Positions 55,845 to 64,000 of a stretch of 64,000 bases of DNA are shown here, one piece after another. Origin of the DNA: Sporothrix humicola (Eukaryota; Ascomycota; Sordariomycetes; Ophiostomatales; Ophiostomataceae). The translations under genes were made by a program, and so were the position numbers. Numbering within the stretch: position 1 is the stretch's first letter; each line of letters opens with the position of its first letter. The stretch spans positions 124,001-188,000 of the forward strand of contig WNYE01000055.1 of assembly GCA_021396245.1 (NCBI GenBank), written 5' to 3'. The notes below the pieces were generated by a model. It ran no database searches. It was not told where the DNA came from and saw only the letters and a program-made list of their open reading frames with translations.

Positions 55845-57623
55845 ATGTTAAAACGAAAGAGATCCGACGGCCGGCCACCGGCCAAGACCAACGGCAACAA
55901 CAAAAACAACTACTCCGCAAAACCTCCTCCCTCCACAACACCAAGACCCGAAAAGGCCGTCGGCGCCTTTGAAGCCAGCTACACCGATGTCCTGCGCGCA
56001 CTGAAAAAGGCGCGCGGGTTTGAGCGCCAGCGGCTCGGACGACGTATCACCGAAGAGAAGAAGGAGGGCAAGGCCAAAAACAAAAAGGCTGGAAAGAAGG
56101 GGAAGAAGAACAAGGCAGCGGCGGCGGCGGCGGACGACGAGAGAACCGACGAGGCCGAAGCACGGATTGCACGCCTCGAGCGCGAGGTTGAGGTCTTGAA
56201 GACACTCGACTACGAGGTCACGGCCCGCGTGCATCTTGCCAACGCCATGCTGCGTGTGAAGAGCATCGCCGACGCTCCTGGCCCATTGGGCGCACACCTC
56301 CAGCTCGCCTCCGAAGTTTTGTCGCAACGCACAAAGGCGTACCGCACCGACGATATCCACAACGTGACGAGTGCGCTGTACAACCGGCCGTTTGTTAGGG
56401 ACGCGGTGGCCAAGGCGGTGCGCGGGATGTGCGAGCTGCTGGGGCTGCCGCCGCCGGACAAGAATGCGACGAAGGGGAAGCCAAACAAGAAGGAAAAGGA
56501 GGCGACCAACGAAGACGAAGACGACGAGATGGAGGACGTAGACGACGAGACGCGGAAAAACACACAATCAAATACCCCCAAGACAATATCAAGGAAGGCT
56601 GGCGGCGACGATGAGAGCAGCGACGAAGAAGACAACCTGGAATACAACGAGGCAGACGACGCGGAGATTGAGCGCGAGCTGGCCAAGTACGACAACATGG
56701 TTGGCAGCGACGACGAGGAGATGAGTGGAAATGGGGATGAAGAAGCAGACGATGATCTTGGGGACAGTGACGACGATAGCGACGAGGATCTGGATGACGA
56801 CGCCGTCGTGGCCAAGCTGCGTGCCAAATATGCTGCTGCCGTCGCCAAGGGTCTCTGGAAGGACGACGACGAACGCAGCGAGTATAGCGGCGAGGAGACG
56901 GAGGGTGAAGATATTGAGGAGGGAGAAGAGAGCGAAGGAGAGGAGGAGGAGGAAGGGTTTGGTGGATTCAGCTCTGGACCAGAGGAAGAGGATGACGAGG
57001 ACGACGGCAGCGATAGCGAAAGCGACGAAGACCTCCGTCCGAGGAAACGCAACGCCACCGCATCAGCCTCTGCATCGGCACCCACTCCCGGAACCTCCCA
57101 CTTTTTGCCCTCCCTCATGGGCGGCTACATCTCCGATGATGGCGGCGACGAGGACGGCGTGGCCGACGATGAAGAGGCCGCTGCCCGCATGCTCGGAGGC
57201 CCACGCAAGAACCGGCGTGGCCAGCGTGCGCGCCAAGCCATCTGGGAGAAGAAGTACAAGCAGCTCGCCAAGCACGTTTTGGAGGAGGAGAAGAAGGCCA
57301 AGGACGGCGGTGGAAAGGACGGGAAGTCTGGCAAGAACGGCAAGGGGAAGAAGGACGGCGGCTGGGATGCCAAGCGCGGTGCTGTGGACGCGAGCGACAA
57401 GCCGCGGTGGATGCGGCGCAAGATGGGTCTGCTGGGCCGTGTTGGTCCGGCTGGCGGTGGTGCTTCCAACTCGAAGCCTGCTGCTGGCCTGCCCAAAAAG
57501 GACAACCCGAATGCCAACTCCCAGGTCTCGGGCTCCCTGCATCCCAGTTGGGAAGCTGCGCGCAAGGCCAAGGAGTTGGCAAAGACGGCCTCGTTTGCAG
57601 GCACAAAGATCACATTCGATTAG
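55845..57623 (+). CDS. Bud22-like ribosome-biogenesis protein (BUD22/SRFBP1 family)
   Basis: A single-exon protein of 592 residues. The N-terminal third is basic and helical (ASYTDVLRALKKARGFERQRLG, then a Lys/Ala-rich stretch and a coiled coil ARIARLEREVEVLKTLDYE). The centre is very acidic with long Asp/Glu/Ser runs (about 225-400). The C-terminus carries the family signature: RKNRRGQRARQAIWEKKYK, LHPSWEAARKAKE and the terminal FAGTKITFD. Yeast Bud22 is nucleolar and needed for 18S rRNA maturation. Basic-acidic-basic layout and terminal TKITFD support this assignment. No intron is needed. Confidence 0.88.
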   Translation: MLKRKRSDGRPPAKTNGNNKNNYSAKPPPSTTPRPEKAVGAFEASYTDVLRALKKARGFERQRLGRRITEEKKEGKAKNKKAGKKGKKNKAAAAAADDERTDEAEARIARLEREVEVLKTLDYEVTARVHLANAMLRVKSIADAPGPLGAHLQLASEVLSQRTKAYRTDDIHNVTSALYNRPFVRDAVAKAVRGMCELLGLPPPDKNATKGKPNKKEKEATNEDEDDEMEDVDDETRKNTQSNTPKTISRKAGGDDESSDEEDNLEYNEADDAEIERELAKYDNMVGSDDEEMSGNGDEEADDDLGDSDDDSDEDLDDDAVVAKLRAKYAAAVAKGLWKDDDERSEYSGEETEGEDIEEGEESEGEEEEEGFGGFSSGPEEEDDEDDGSDSESDEDLRPRKRNATASASASAPTPGTSHFLPSLMGGYISDDGGDEDGVADDEEAAARMLGGPRKNRRGQRARQAIWEKKYKQLAKHVLEEEKKAKDGGGKDGKSGKNGKGKKDGGWDAKRGAVDASDKPRWMRRKMGLLGRVGPAGGGASNSKPAAGLPKKDNPNANSQVSGSLHPSWEAARKAKELAKTASFAGTKITFD

Positions 57624-57898
57624 GGTGGCCTGCTGTTTGTTATTTTGGATTTTGGCGTATCTGTTTATTTACCATAGCATCGAGCACGGTCGGCCACAAC
57701 TAGGCTGACTTGGAAAAGGAGTTTTTGAGTTTCGAGTTTTGTTATGCATCATATAATTTTTGGCATTTTTCAGCTACCTAAGAAGTGACATGAACCTTTG
57801 CATAAAACATGACCTAAATTGAAAACGACTCAATGGAAATAACAATGAAAAACAAACGGTATTCCCTCCTCATTCATACTAGCAACTAGACACACCCT

Positions 57899-58868
57899 TT
57901 ACGAGGTGGGGGCAGTCGGGGGAGGGTCGAACTTGGGGGCGCTGTCGGGAACGGGTGCGCCCGTGGCACCAGTCGAAGGTGCGCCAGTGGCAGCCGGAGC
58001 CGTCGTGGCACCAGCGGTGGTCGCCGAAGTAGCGGCAGTGTCCTCGCCAGTGGCGGCGGTGCCAGAAGCGGCGGCGCCCTTCTTCTCCTCGCCAAAGAAC
58101 TTGTCGAGGCCGGCGGCCTTGTAGGCGCTGCCGCCGTGCTCCTCCTTCTTGATGTCGGCCAGACGGCGCGCCTCCGTGTGGATGTCCTGCACCTGGCGCT
58201 GGCCCTGGGTATAGAAATCGACGACGCGGCGGCCCGTGGGCGTGTTGCTCGCCTTCTCAAAGTACGAGCTGAGGCCGGTCAGCAGGCCGTTGGCCTTTTG
58301 GGTGATGCCGTACGACTGGTCGGCCGTCTTGGCGCGGTCCTTGGCGTGCAGCTTGCTGTCGAGGTTGCCGAGCGTCTGGGCAAAGCGCGTGCTGATGCCG
58401 TGCTTGTGGTCGAGCTCAATGCCGCGCTGGAGGGCGGCGTCGCCAATGACGTAGCCGTGGGCGAGGTACTCGGCGAAAATGCGGGCGCGAGGCTTCTCTT
58501 CTTGGGTTATCTCGTCCGAGTCGCGCTCCTTCTCGGTGTGAGAAAGTGCACCAGCAGCATCGTCGTCGGCCTGAGCGCCGCCGGTGACGGCAATGTGGTT
58601 GGGGCCGAGCTGGGTGTTGTTGAGGAGGAGGGCCGTCTTGGCGGCGGTGTCCTTCTCGAACGTGACAGTGGCGGACTTGGACTCGCCCTCGGAGGTCACC
58701 TGGATGTCGGTGATCTTGCCGCTGCTGTTGTTAGCAGGTTACAAAACAATAAATGAAATGAAAGTGACGCTGGGATCGCTCTTACCAGAAGCTGAAGAAG
58801 TCCTTAATCTCCTTGTCGGTGGTCGCAGCCGCGACGTTCTTAACCTGGACGGTGTTTGCGCTCGACAT
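57899..58868 (-). CDS. RRM-domain protein of the Vip1 type
   Basis: Exons 58868-58786 and 58721-57899 encode 301 residues. Residues 1-75 form an RRM (NTVQVKNVAAATTDKEIKDFF, KITDIQVTSE, SATVTFEKDTAAKTALLLNN). A helical middle domain follows (RARIFAEYLAHGYVIGDAALQRGIELDHKHGIS in parts, then FAQTLGNLDSKLHAKDRAKT), shared with S. pombe Vip1 and its fungal orthologues. The C-terminal 70 residues are a low-complexity Ala/Thr/Pro tail. The acceptor is a tandem cagcag; the downstream AG gives FFSFCGKI, the upstream one adds one Ser, and both keep the frame. Molecular role unclear; RNA or actin-cytoskeleton links are reported for the family. Confidence 0.88.
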
Positions 58869-60067
58869 TGTGAAGGTACAGATGTGGGGTATCTTAAGTG
58901 TGGGATGATGGTTCAAAGTTGTTGTGGTTTGGGTGGTGAGATTGTGAGAGAAGATCAAGAAGATCGAGAATGAAAACAATGGGATGGAAAAGATCTAGAA
59001 ACAGAAAACAGAAGAACGGAAAACAGAATCTGGCGATGGCCAAGAAAAAGGGGGAAACGGGCAGTACTTATTCACGCACACAGAGAAAGCAAGCACGACA
59101 CACAAAACAAACCACCAGATCGGTCCTTCCTTGTTTCGTCTTTTTGATGAACTGTCTCTTGCCCAACGATGCCAATTACTACTGGGCCAGGGAAGGAGAG
59201 AGGGGCGGCCTCCTGCCGTTTTCCTAGAGAGCTAGAGAGGCAAGGGCCTGACATACGTACACTTGCCCTTTTGCTACAGGCTCCAACCTAAACAAGCACA
59301 AACACGCGCAAGAGGGAGCTCACAAGAAGTTGAAAGCAACTTGCAGAAACACAGATTCATAGAGAGGGGCAGGTGCCAACGTCATCTCTTCTATTCCCGC
59401 CCCCTTTCAGCTGCTTGCGCCTGCTAAAACTTCTTAAAATGTGCGCCAAAGCAGTGCAGCGCAGAAACAGTGAAGGGCAGGACCCACTAATATTGTCCAC
59501 TCCAATCCACTTCCCGGTGCGAAGCTCTTTTGGTCCCACACCAGCACAGCACCAAACTCACAGGCAAGAGCGATCGAACAACGCTATCATCTCAGTAGGG
59601 TCGTAGGGCCGATCAGGTTCCAACAGGGCAGGTGGGCAGGAGCAATTGGGGCTGTGTTGGTGCGAAGGAAAGAGGAAAAAGAATGCAGGTGAAGGGGGGG
59701 AAGGTGCGACAGGAACGTTGGGGGTGCTGCGTCATTGACGTCGTTCAGCACGTTTGTCTAACACGTGAAACAAGGAAAGCTCCAAAAAGCTCAACAACAT
59801 CATCAAACAAAGAACCTGTCACGATAAACAATAGGAGCCCTTTGCAGATTACAGAGATAACACAAAAATTGAAGATATGATTTCTTTTTTGCTATGGTAG
59901 TGGTCTTGTCATCCACGGTCTCTGAAATAGAAAGAGAGCTGTTCCACTTTCGTCAGGCGCATTTGGTCCTTCTCGAGACGTCTTCTTCCACGGCATTATG
60001 CCATTCCAATGCTTCATTTCGAGCTCGTTGTCAAGTCATTTGTATTTTCGTTTCTCGCCCGCAGCGC
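58869..60067. other. Intergenic
   Basis: Promoter of the Vip1-type gene and 3' region of the 71-residue protein gene. A CACGTG core occurs at about 59762. No gene is seen. Confidence 0.5.
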
Positions 60068-60339
60068 TTACTTTGACGACTTGGCAAACTTGCGCTCAAC
60101 CTCGTCCTCGAGCACGCCCCTGGGGTTTGATGTGAGGCCCTGCAGTAGTTAGTATTGCGTCTCGCAAGTTGGCACTGCAAACGAAGATAACCTACCTCAG
60201 TTCCCTTGTTGCCAGACTGCTGGACCCAGTCCTCCTTGGCCTCAGCCTTGGGCTTTGCGGTGCCGGAGCCAGGAGCGTCGTGAAGCTGCTTGCCTGACTG
60301 GCGGGAGGGAGACGGCGATTCGCGACCTTCGGGAGCCAT
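60068..60339 (-). CDS. Small conserved fungal protein (71 residues)
   Basis: Exons 60339-60196 and 60139-60068 encode 71 residues. The donor is GTAGGT, and the intron has a CTAAC branch point before a CTGCAG acceptor. The chain is hydrophilic: a Ser/Pro/Lys-rich start (MAPEGRESPSPSRQSGKQLH), then EDWVQQSGNKGTEGLTSNP and RGVLEDEVERKFAKSSK. Small fungal proteins with a GLSSNP-x-x-PLE type ending are common, often stress- or stationary-phase expressed, but I cannot name a function. The spliced frame is short, but the conserved junction and end support it. Confidence 0.75.
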
Positions 60340-61315
60340 TGTGTGTGTTTTTGTGGTGTTTGGTAGTGTTTGACTTGGAGGCACGATTATGATACGATAA
60401 TTGTTGAGTTGTTGGAGAGATGGAGATGAAAGTGCAGTAAATCTGAATTGTTTGGTCTACAGAGCTCTACTCTTTACTACTTATATGGCCTCCATCGTCC
60501 AAATCGTCAATGGGCCCTTCCCACAATAAACCTTGCTGGCAGGAACGAGCTCTCAGATTCTCAGATATCGATGCCGTCATCTCTGGGATTGCATCACCGA
60601 TCTAGAACCTCTTTGTGCTTCTTGAGAAGAACAGAGGCGAGTTTAGGGACAGTACGGTACACGGTGTACATACTGTTAGCAGCACTGTTCCCGGTATTGA
60701 TTTCTGGCGCGGGGAAGGCGCGACCCCACCCATTTACAGCGCTCGCAGCTCACTGGCACTTTCACGTCTGAGTGCGAAACGAGGCTACTCCGTACAGGGC
60801 AGTGACGTGCACTGCGAGGCGCGCACGCGCTGTTCTAGGCAACCAACCGCAACCAAACTTTGAGATTTCAAGGGGAAGGGACGCTCTCTGAGTCTCTCAA
60901 CCGTGCCTGACAACCTGACGACCCTGGACGTGAGAGAGGTCGACGATGTGGTCTGCATAAACGCCTCATTTCACCTTCAACCACGATCCCGGCACAGCAT
61001 AAACAGAGCCCTGGTTCCGGCCTGACCAGAGACCTGACAACAGACGACTGACAACACACCACACCACTCTCGCGTCTGTCACTTTGGGCCGCGACCGTCT
61101 TCTTGTTTTTGTTTGCTCACGTCCGAGGAGCTTCTGTTTGCTTGCCTTTGTTTTCGAGCGTTCTGTTGTTTACAATTGCCATTCGACATATCAGTCGCCC
61201 GTCTTTGCTATTCTCGTCCTCCTCATCCTCTCTATTCCGGCTGATTTTGTTTGCCAACTTCCACGGCTACAAATTCCTCGACACCTTCTCTTCCTACGAA
61301 TAACCACATCTCACA
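60340..61315. other. Divergent promoter region
   Basis: Between two outward-facing genes. An exact TACTCCGTA (reverse TACGGAGTA) lies at 60786-60794. The last 250 bp before 61316 are C/T-rich, like other leaders in the window. Confidence 0.5.
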
Positions 61316-62917
61316 ATGCCGGACCTCAATTCAGTACCGCCGTCACCCCGCGTGCTGGCCGCTTCGCGACAGTCGTCATCTGCCTCTATTGCTGGCATTG
61401 CCGCTGCGTCAGCCGGTCGTGACAGTCACAACAGCAACAGCAACCACCCTCCACCTCCTGCCTCAACCGCCTCGACATCGACAGCCACTCAAATGCCTCC
61501 TCCACCTGTTCCGACCTCTCCCTCCTCGATCCACGTCTTCCCCTCCAACCAAATGGCCGTCAACCAGGGCAGTGCCGTGCACTCGTCGGCGCTGCCGTCA
61601 CCGTTCTACCCGCCGCCACTGTCGCTGGCGGGAGGAGGAGCAACTGCTCCAACTGGAGGAGTGACGGCAGGACCTGCTCCGCCCGGCGACGGACCCGGCG
61701 TGGGCCCAGGCCCTGGCCCTTTGAGGCACCCTCGGCCGCTGACGGCTGCCGAGCTTCACATGCAGCTCGAAAAGGAACAAGAAGCCGTGGTCAACCGCCT
61801 GACGCGTGAGCTCACCTTGCTGCGAGCACAAAACGCCTCGGTCGTGTCAAACGCCTCATCAACGTCAGCCAGCGGACTGTCAGATGCGGCAGCGACAGGT
61901 GGTCCGTCGACTGCCTCGAACCCGTCTGTTTCCGGCGGCGGCCCCACCGATCACTCGTTGTTCTCAGGCACAAGCGGATTTTCGATTCCCTCATCGACGG
62001 GGAGACATAGCCGTACCTACTCCAACACAAGCACACGCAGCCAGACGGCAGCTACGGGCAACGCACCCTCAGTAGTTGGCATTACCGCCCCGGCGCCAAT
62101 CCGGCCGCAGGCACCCCAGCTGAGCAGGCAGAATAGTACAGCCTCGCGGCGCAGCCGGGCCAATTCACCGGGGCCCATGTCGTCTTCCTATACACACTCA
62201 TCACATATCGCAGAGGCTGCAGCGTCGGGCGCAGGCAACTATTTCCCGCGCCCAGGTGCAGCCACACCGTCGGCCAGCGAAATGTCGCCTGCTCTTATTC
62301 CGGGCACGGCCCGCTATGAAGAGACGGCCTTTTACCGTGCCGAACTCGAAAATGTCAAGCGCGAGAACGAGGCCCTGCGTCGCCGTATCCGTGAGCTGGA
62401 GCGTGCAGCAGCAGCTTCGGCCAGTGGGTCTGGACAACAACCGCAAACGTCAGCACCTCCCTCGTCACATCACCACCACAGTCAGCGTGGCGTCAGCGGC
62501 GCACAGAGAGAGCGCCGTGAACGCCGGTCGAGCGATGCCAGCCGCGGCCGCAGCGAGAGTGTCAGCACGACGGCTAGTATGAGTGTGCAGTCGCCTGGGC
62601 TCGGGGCGGTGCCGGCCGTGTCGTCGTCTGCATCCCTCTCAGCGCTGGCTGGGTCTTCCTTGCCGACTCCTGGTTCGGTATCTACCACAAGCGCAGCCGT
62701 GGCCACACCTGCGTCTACGCCTGGTGGGGGCGGCGGCGGTGTGGGTATTGCCGGCCGGCGGGAAAGCGGCCGCGAGCGCGTCACGAGCATGCTGAGTGTG
62801 GCGGGCAGTGTTGCCGGAAGTGTGGGCGTGGGCGTACCCGAGGATGAGGTGCGTGTTGGCGAGAGCGCAGCCAGTGCCGGCTTGCGCGGCCAGGAGAGCA
62901 GCAGCGGTACGAACTGA
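61316..62917 (+). CDS. Low-complexity coiled-coil protein, function unknown
   Basis: A single-exon protein of 533 residues, ATG in the context cacaATGcc. It is rich in Ser, Ala, Pro, Thr and Gly throughout. Two ordered islands stand out: LTAAELHMQLEKEQEAVVNRLTRELTLLRAQ in two parts (about 142-172, a coiled coil followed by NASVVSNASSTSASG), and ALIPGTARYEETAFYRAELENVKRENEALRRRIRELE in parts (about 325-362, a second coiled coil). The NSTASRRSRANSPGP and RRERRSSDASRGRSESVS segments resemble kinase target sites. Related proteins occur in other filamentous ascomycetes as hypothetical. No membrane segment. The coding frame has high GC3 throughout, supporting that it is real. Confidence 0.8.
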   Translation: MPDLNSVPPSPRVLAASRQSSSASIAGIAAASAGRDSHNSNSNHPPPPASTASTSTATQMPPPPVPTSPSSIHVFPSNQMAVNQGSAVHSSALPSPFYPPPLSLAGGGATAPTGGVTAGPAPPGDGPGVGPGPGPLRHPRPLTAAELHMQLEKEQEAVVNRLTRELTLLRAQNASVVSNASSTSASGLSDAAATGGPSTASNPSVSGGGPTDHSLFSGTSGFSIPSSTGRHSRTYSNTSTRSQTAATGNAPSVVGITAPAPIRPQAPQLSRQNSTASRRSRANSPGPMSSSYTHSSHIAEAAASGAGNYFPRPGAATPSASEMSPALIPGTARYEETAFYRAELENVKRENEALRRRIRELERAAAASASGSGQQPQTSAPPSSHHHHSQRGVSGAQRERRERRSSDASRGRSESVSTTASMSVQSPGLGAVPAVSSSASLSALAGSSLPTPGSVSTTSAAVATPASTPGGGGGGVGIAGRRESGRERVTSMLSVAGSVAGSVGVGVPEDEVRVGESAASAGLRGQESSSGTN

Positions 62918-63455
62918 GGAGGCGAGCTTCTTTTTATGATTTACATTCGTTAAGCGGTGATGGTTCGGGCGTTTTATGTTAGCAAGCTTTGCCTTTTTCG
63001 ATTCTACTTTGTTTACTTCTTGCTCCGAGCAGGAGCCAAAAGCTTACATTCAAGTTGCTTTATTTCGGTAGCCAGCGATGCTACGCTGCGATTATCTTAC
63101 CCTCTAGTTAGAATAAGAGAATAACCCTTTGAGTTTACGTCATAGTTGCGAGTCCTGCAGAGTCATGATCAAAGTGAATTAAGTTTTGAGGTAAAAATTA
63201 TAACATTTTTTTGGTGTTGTTGGTCTGTTTTTCAAAACAACCATTTCCCTAACAATAATCCTATCTTGGTATCCGAACAATAAAAAAGAAGACTAAAAAG
63301 AATCCAGCGTGCTCCGTCCCCGTCCAATCCATATCCCAAACGCCGTGTATGCATCCTCGTAGGAGGTGGTGGTGATAGTGTCACCGTTGGTGACAATCGA
63401 AGGCGTTCACCTCGTCGTTCACCTGCGGTGAACTTCCTCGGTGAACACCTTCGAT
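62918..63455. other. Intergenic between convergent genes
   Basis: Two 3' regions. The right part holds the hairpin cluster listed separately. No gene is seen. Confidence 0.5.
63379..63454. repeat. Cluster of perfect and nested inverted repeats in the 3' UTR of the metallothionein-like gene
   Basis: Hairpin 1 is TGTCACC-GTT-GGTGACA (63379-63395). Hairpin 2 is GTTCACC-TGC-GGTGAAC (63417-63433). Hairpin 2 sits inside a larger stem with 15-nt arms at 63397-63411 and 63440-63454 (one mismatch). All share a CACC-N3-GGTG-like core. The outer stem ends 1 nt away from the stop codon of the minus-strand gene. Confidence 0.75.
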
Positions 63456-63698
63456 CTACTTGCGCGTAGTAAAGTCCGTCTCGTTGGCGGTGTTGACCTC
63501 GCTCGGGTTCGTGGCGCAGGTGCACGCGCCGGCCGGGCGCTGGCCGCACGAGCAGCGGTCGCCGGCGGTGGTGTTCTCGGCGGCGGCGCGGTCGCAGTTG
63601 CAGTGGAGGGCGGACTGCTTGCCGCAGGAGCAGGTAGCGTTCTGGGCGCAGACGCACTCGGCGTTGCCGCCCTTGCCACAGCAGGTAGAGGAGACCAT
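63456..63698 (-). CDS. Metallothionein-like cysteine-rich protein
   Basis: A single-exon 80-residue protein, ATG at 63698. Twelve cysteines are arranged as one CC pair (6, 7) and five C-x-C pairs (15/17, 23/25, 33/35, 49/51, 59/61), the pattern of metal-thiolate proteins. There are no aromatic residues before the conserved end NETDFTTRK. Closely similar short proteins (start MVSSTCCGKGG, end ETDFTTRK) are frequent in ascomycetes. Copper or zinc buffering is inferred from the Cys pattern, not proven. No signal peptide, so a cytosolic location. The hairpin cluster follows directly after its stop codon. Confidence 0.85.
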   Translation of the reverse strand: MVSSTCCGKGGNAECVCAQNATCSCGKQSALHCNCDRAAAENTTAGDRCSCGQRPAGACTCATNPSEVNTANETDFTTRK

Positions 63699-64000
63699 TT
63701 TGATGTGTGTGGGGTTGTGAGGTTGTAGTGAAGAGTGGTAGAGAAGATTGTAGAGAGAAGTGAAGAAGTGAAGTCTTGAGACTGGTTGCTTGATGTGATG
63801 TTTGTTGATGATGATGATGGAATGGGAAGATGAAAGGAAGAGGGGGAAGGAGCCTTAAATACAGAAACGGAAAGAGGCAAAGTTGTGAGTCCCTTGGATC
63901 GTTCAATCAAAGGCAGGCGATTGAAGGTCGACTACGTCGACGGAGTGACGCTACGGTGTGCTACATCGCTCCACACGACGGGTGTGACGCAACACAGGTA
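63699..64000. other. Promoter of the metallothionein-like gene
   Basis: Upstream DNA of the minus-strand gene up to the window end. The A-free pyrimidine-rich leader (in gene sense) covers 63700-63860. I did not find a clear copper or zinc response element. Confidence 0.4.

Overview
The window is nuclear DNA of a filamentous ascomycete, most likely a Sordariomycete. Most genes carry short introns with GTAAGT/GTATGT donors, CTAAC-type branch points and CAG/TAG acceptors. Coding regions are GC-richer than the long, pyrimidine- or purine-skewed intergenic stretches. The gene set is fungal throughout (Tup1/RCO-1, C-5 sterol desaturase, UstYa/DUF3328, Zn(II)2Cys6 factor, ATP-type PEP carboxykinase). 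I cannot fix order or genus. I rebuilt exon models by eye from splice signals and reading frame. Starts are ATG; several longer open frames begin at TTG and were trimmed.

Layout. 0-1.6 kb: 5' two thirds of a Tup1-type WD40 corepressor (minus), cut by the window edge. 4.6-7.9 kb: a DUF2235 serine-hydrolase-like protein (minus) and an unrecognised fungal protein (plus). 10.3-17.1 kb: a secreted protein made of 16 near-identical REPHH repeats (minus), divergent across 4.25 kb from a UstYa-like (DUF3328) membrane oxidase (plus). This is the most interesting pair: secreted repeat precursors plus UstYa proteins are the two defining parts of fungal dikaritin-type RiPP pathways, though no other pathway gene is present and the repeats lack KR sites and aromatic residues. 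19.2-28.4 kb: housekeeping genes for C-5 sterol desaturase, a small membrane protein, ribosomal protein eL28 and malate dehydrogenase. 31.9-43.2 kb: TRAPP subunit Trs33, a PIAS/Siz SUMO ligase, a small basic DUF2423-like protein, a methyltransferase-like membrane protein and PEP carboxykinase with an unusually long intron.

43.2-50.2 kb is a 7-kb stretch with no supportable gene. 50.2-55.3 kb: a centrin-like EF-hand protein, then a Zn(II)2Cys6 transcription factor divergent from a SnoaL-like protein. Their shared promoter holds two copies of CGGAATT-N7-AATTCCG exactly 50 bp apart, plus a TATA box before the SnoaL gene; these look like binding sites for the neighbouring factor. 55.8-64 kb: a Bud22-like ribosome-biogenesis protein, an RRM protein of the Vip1 type, a 71-residue conserved protein, a long low-complexity coiled-coil protein and a 12-cysteine metallothionein-like protein with nested hairpins just after its stop codon.

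The genes do not form one pathway. MDH and PEP carboxykinase both serve gluconeogenesis; Bud22, eL28 and the DUF2423-like protein serve ribosome production. I saw no tRNA, rRNA, intact transposon or CRISPR array.
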